A stretch of DNA of 64,000 nt, from positions 3,964,501 to 4,028,500 of the forward strand of contig NZ_AP023081.1 of NCBI RefSeq assembly GCF_026072635.1, read 5' to 3'. A program made the position numbers and the translations under genes. The stretch's first letter is position 1, and each line of letters opens with the position of its first letter. Below are positions 60,552 to 64,000 of this stretch, piece by piece. The stretch comes from Pseudomonas solani. GTDB taxonomy: Bacteria; Pseudomonadota; Gammaproteobacteria; Pseudomonadales; Pseudomonadaceae. The notes under the pieces are model-generated. The model saw only the letters and a list, made by a program, of their open reading frames with translations. It made no database searches and was not told the origin of the DNA.

Positions 60552-62932
60552 ATGGCTCGAGTCAACAGGATCCTGCTTGCGCTTGCATCGGGACCTATTC
60601 TTTATTCCAGCCTGGCCTCCGCCATAGGCCTGGGCGAAATCACCCTGCATTCCGCGCTGAACCAGCCGCTCGAGGCTGACATCGGCCTGCTCGACGTCGG
60701 CGACCTGACCGACAGCGACATCAAGATCAGCCTGGCCCCCGCCGATGTGTTCGAGCGTGCCGGCGTCGACCGCGTGCTGTTCCTCAACGACCTGCGCTTC
60801 AGCCCGATGATCCGTGGCGCCAGTGGCCACATCCGCGTGGTCTCCAACAAGCCGGTGCGCGAGCCCTACCTGAATTTCATCGTCGAGGTGGCCCGCCCCA
60901 ACGGCCGCCTGCTGCGTGAATACACCCTGCTGCTGGACCCGCCGGAAGCCTCCGCCTACAACCCGGTGGCCGCGCCCCTGGGCAACACCGCTGCCCAACG
61001 GGATAACCGTCGCAGCAGCGCCGCCAGCAGCCAGCCGGCCCCGACCGAGGCGCCGCCCGCCACCCAGGGCAAGCGTTACACCGTGGTCAAGGGCGACAAC
61101 CTCTGGGCCATTGCCCAGCGCCAGAGCGCCGGCAGCGGCATGAGCACGGCGCAGATGATGAACGGCATCCACGCCCTCAACCCCAGCGCCTTCGCCAATG
61201 GCGACCCGAGCCGCCTGAGCGTGGGCCAGAGCCTGTTGCTGCCCGATGCCGCCGTGTCGATGGGCGCCGCTGCGAATGCAGCGGCCAACGATGCCGGCAC
61301 CACCGGCCAGGCCATGGTCGGCAGCGCCCCCGGCCCGGTGTCCGCCCCCGGCACCCCGAGCCAGCCGGCGCCGTTGCCCCAGCAGATCGCCGAGGTGCAG
61401 CGCCGCGTCGACACCGAACTGGTCAATAGCGAGAACGAACGCCTGCAACTGCGCCAGGACATCGCCGACCTCCAGCTCAAGCTGGAAACCCTGCAACGGC
61501 AGATGGAGCAGAAGGACGCTCAGCTGGCGCGCCTGCAGAACGCGCTCGGTTCGAACAGTGCCCAGCAGGCGTCCGCCGATGCCGGGCTGCCGCCGCTAAC
61601 GGCCACCGCCCCGGCGGATGCGCCGGTCGCCGATGCAACCAACCTGCCCCCGCTGGACGATGGTGCCCCGGTCGCACCGCAAGCGGCCCAGGCACCTGCC
61701 CCAGCGAAAGCCCCGCCCCTGTTGACAACGCCGTTCCACAGGCTCCGGCCGAGCCGGCTGCCGAGGCGACCCAGCAGGGCACGCCGGCGGTCGCGGCGCC
61801 CGATGTGACAGTGCAAGAGCCGGACAGCCTGGACACCTGGTCCCGCGCGCTGATGATCATCGGCGGCATCCTGCTGCTGTTCGTCCTGGCCGTGGCACTG
61901 CTGCGTCGTCGCCAGGAAACCCGCCCCGAGGCGCCTGAGCCGGTGGTCAAACCCAAGGTGCGTCCGGCCGAGGCCGTCGCCGTGGCGGCCGAGCGCCCCC
62001 GCATCGCCGCTGTGCCCCAGGCCCGCCCCGAGCCGGTGGTGGCGGTCGCCGCTGCCGCTGCACCGGTGGCGGCTCCCGCGTCCAGGCCGCAACCCACCCT
62101 GGCGACGGTACGCCCGTCCAGCGATTCCCTGGATGGCGCCAACATCTACATCGCCTATGGCCGCTTCAACGATGCCGAGAGCGCGCTGCGCAGTGCCATC
62201 GTCCAGGAGCCCAACCGCACCGACCTGCGCTTCCGCCTGCTGGAAGTGCTGGGTGAACTGCGTGACCCGAGCGGCTTCGCCATCGAGGAAAGCAACCTGC
62301 TGGAGATGGGCGTCGGTTCGGCCCGTATCGACCCGATCAAGGCGCGCTATCCCGGCATCGACCAGGGCAGCAAGGCCGAGCCGATGTTCGAGGAGCCGGA
62401 GTTCGTCCTCGGTGACCAGGCCCCGGACCTGCAGCCGGCCGAGCCGCTGATGGTGCGTGATGATGAGCTGACCGATGAATTCCAGCTCAACCTCGACGAC
62501 CTGCCCCTGGACGCCGACTGGGACAGCCTCAGCCCCTTCAAGACCGAGGCGCCCAAGACCAAGGCGACGGGCAGCAAGCCCGAGCCGGTGCATCACCACG
62601 TTGACCCGGCCTTCCGCAGCAACCTGCAGGACATGCCCGAGGTGTTCGAACTGGACGACCTGGAGCAGGCCGATCGCCTCGAACTGCCGGAGCTGCCCCA
62701 GGCCGAGGAGCTGGACGAGCTATCGTTCGACTTCGAGGACCCGCTGGAAGCCAGCGATGACCTGGACCACCTGGCCGCACGGCAGGAAAACCTGATGAAG
62801 CTCAACCTGGCGCTGGCCTACATCGACCAGGGCGACATCGAAAGCGCCTGCAGCATCCTCAACGAGGTGATCGACGGCGGTGACGAAGAGCAGAAGCAGG
62901 AGGCCCGCCAGCTGTTGGCGAAGATCGCCTGA
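60552..62932 (+). pseudogene. fimV: fimV, pilus assembly/polarity hub, split by a -1 frameshift
   Basis: One FimV gene in two frames. Part 1 (60552 to stop at 61808) starts at ATG 60552 behind GGGGGAGGG. It has a signal peptide, the FimV N-terminal domain (LGEITLHSALNQPLEADIGL), a LysM domain (about 175-235, YTVVKGDNLWAIAQR) and a coiled coil (about 280-330). Part 2 continues in another frame, with an open continuation from about 61720, and holds the TM helix (about 61847-61905), an acidic region and the C-terminal FimV/TPR motif (NLALAYIDQGDIESA, ending LLAKIA). Adding one C in the run at 61711-61719 restores a 793-residue protein. FimV binds peptidoglycan and organises type IV pili and polar signalling. 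Whether the lesion is biological or a sequencing error is open. Confidence 0.88.
61711..61719 (+). other. fimV: Probable frameshift site in fimV
   Basis: CCCCGCCCC is preceded by AAAG and lies where the first frame turns basic and frame-shifted in character (TTPFHRLRPSRLPRRP). The other frame reads sensible Pro/Ala-rich linker (PAPVDNAVPQAPAEPAAEAT). A missing C in either run explains the shift. Confidence 0.7.
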
Positions 62933-62950
62933 CCGCTCACGCAACACCCA

Positions 62951-62978
62951 AAAGCCCGGACACTGTTCCGGGCTTTTT
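62951..62978. terminator. Bidirectional terminator after fimV
   Basis: AAAGCCCGGA pairs with TCCGGGCTTT over a 5-base loop, with an A-run on the left and a T-run on the right. It serves both fimV and the convergent phospholipase gene. Confidence 0.85.
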
Positions 62979-63060
62979 CATGGTTGAACACGGCGCGTAT
63001 TGCCCGGCAGCGCTTCGCGAGCAGAGCTCGCTCCTGCTGGGAAGTAAGTGAGTCGGGTGC

Positions 63061-64000
63061 TTAGAACACCCGGCCCAGCTTGAGGTAGAGCGCCTGCTCG
63101 GAGACGTCGTTGAGGCCGTAGCTGAAGTCCAGCGGGCCCAGGGGCGTGTCGAAGCTGATGAACAGGCTGCCGGCGTTGATGTAGCCGCTGTCGAAGCTGT
63201 TGTCTTGGTTCCAGGCCCGGCCGCGCTCCAGGCTGGCGCCGAGGTAGAAGGGGAAGTCCAGCGGCAGGAAGGAGCGCTGGGTCATCCGGCGGTAGTACAC
63301 CATCCGGGCCAGGGCGACGTTCTGCCCGGAGATCGAATCCTCGCGGAAGCCCGAGAGCTGGCGTGCGCCGCCGAGCTGGAAGCTGGAGGTGACCACCTCG
63401 GCGCTGTCCAGGGTGCGGCCGTAGCGGCCACCGAGGACGAAGGTGTTGGCGTCGCTGGAGAGGGCCTTGTCCAGGCTCAGTTCCCACTGCCGGTAGCGAT
63501 CGTCCGAGCCCAGTTCGGGGTCGTACTGGCGCAGGGTCAGCTTGATGTCCTCGCCCTCGTGGGGGTAATCGACGTTGTCGAGGGTGTCGAAGGAGTACTT
63601 GGCCTCGTAGTAGCCCTCGCTGAAGCTGAAGCTGGGCAGGCGGCGGTCGCCGATGCGCACGTCGGCATCGCCCCAGCCCTGGCCGATGCCGAGGCGCAGC
63701 TCGCCGTTGTTGGCGATCTGCCGGCCGATGTTGAAGCCGTAGCCGTAGCGCTGCAGGCGGTATTCGGCGATGGGGTCGTTGTCCAGGGTGGCGTCGACGT
63801 TCTGCGCCTCGGCGGCGATATAGGGCGCGACGAAGTAGCGCGAGCCGTAGTCCAGCGGCTGGTAGAACTCGCTGTAGAGCTCCTGGTCGCTGCCGATCTG
63901 GGCGCGGGTCAGCCATTCGGCGCCGAGTTTGTTGATGCCGTTGACCCGGTAGCTGGCGCCCAGGTTGAAGGTGCTGCCGCCGCGCATGTCGTCGTCCAGG
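63061..64000 (-). CDS. C-terminal barrel of a patatin-like outer-membrane phospholipase (PlpD type), N-terminus outside window
   Basis: The frame is open to the window edge, and 313 residues are visible. They are amphipathic strands of a 16-stranded Omp85-like barrel: GYGFNIGRQIANNGELRLGI, YYEAKYSFDTLDNVDYPHEG, the SFQLGGARQLSGFREDSISG segment (which resembles the RGF/Y motif strand), and the last strand SEQALYLKLGRVF ending in Phe. In Pseudomonas such a barrel follows a patatin domain and a POTRA in PlpD; two-partner or BamA/TamA-like proteins are alternatives. The identity of the missing part is inferred. Confidence 0.75.
   Translation of the reverse strand, partial: LDDDMRGGSTFNLGASYRVNGINKLGAEWLTRAQIGSDQELYSEFYQPLDYGSRYFVAPYIAAEAQNVDATLDNDPIAEYRLQRYGYGFNIGRQIANNGELRLGIGQGWGDADVRIGDRRLPSFSFSEGYYEAKYSFDTLDNVDYPHEGEDIKLTLRQYDPELGSDDRYRQWELSLDKALSSDANTFVLGGRYGRTLDSAEVVTSSFQLGGARQLSGFREDSISGQNVALARMVYYRRMTQRSFLPLDFPFYLGASLERGRAWNQDNSFDSGYINAGSLFISFDTPLGPLDFSYGLNDVSEQALYLKLGRVF

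Overview
The window reads as chromosomal DNA of a high-GC Pseudomonas sensu lato, of the resinovorans/otitidis/aeruginosa-like type rather than the syringae type. Supporting signs are an OprD-family porin, FimV, a LapD/LapG pair with a type I secreted giant adhesin, a PilT/PilU-family ATPase, and many short REP-like palindromes of the GTGGGAGCGGTTTCAACCGC type. Species cannot be fixed from sequence reading alone. Both ends cut genes: a PP2C phosphatase on the left and the barrel part of a patatin-like outer-membrane phospholipase on the right. Layout: 1-3.2 kb is a phosphatase, membrane Ser/Thr kinase and FHA protein set. 3.2-6.4 kb holds small envelope proteins, a GST and a LysR regulator. 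6.6-8.1 kb is an IS110-family element with a structured upstream region. 8.2-18.3 kb is accessory metabolism and regulation: the porin, two paralogous secreted CSLREA beta-helix proteins, a divergent Lrp regulator with a fused M20 ureidohydrolase/diaminopropionate ammonia-lyase, and a divergent MarR regulator with a glutaredoxin, DUF2024 and Rof-like operon. 18.3-25.6 kb has a 0.5-kb inverted-repeat-bounded element, a streptomycin-kinase-like protein, secreted proteins, an FKBP, a solute-binding protein, a PilU-like ATPase, a parvulin and an HELFH-motif secreted protein. 25.6-52.5 kb is dominated by a Lap-type adhesion system. LapC (HlyD), LapB (ABC) and LapE (TolC) are transcribed leftward. 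A 5,325-residue adhesin diverges from them across a 460-bp intergenic region, and LapG and LapD lie further downstream. 52.6-64 kb is core-like: YbaN/DUF454, UPF0149, RecQ, a membrane diguanylate cyclase, DUF2804, a SlyA/MarR regulator with an MFS pump, a frameshifted fimV and the phospholipase. How the genes work together: the adhesin carries a retention module with a TAAG site (residues 121-124) of the kind cut by LapG. LapG shows a Cys-His-Asp triad. LapD has degenerate RGGEF and KVL motifs typical of a c-di-GMP receptor. Export machinery, substrate, protease and receptor are therefore all present within 27 kb, with a diguanylate cyclase 4 kb further on. The most unusual single gene is the ureidohydrolase-ammonia-lyase fusion, which joins in one chain two activities that are neighbours in the E. 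coli ygeX/ygeY region. The most unusual small operon couples a Cys-cluster MarR regulator to a glutaredoxin and a putative Rho inhibitor. Two copies of the 0.5-kb element occur 30 kb apart, and the second is split by an IS481-family insertion with a 6-bp target duplication.
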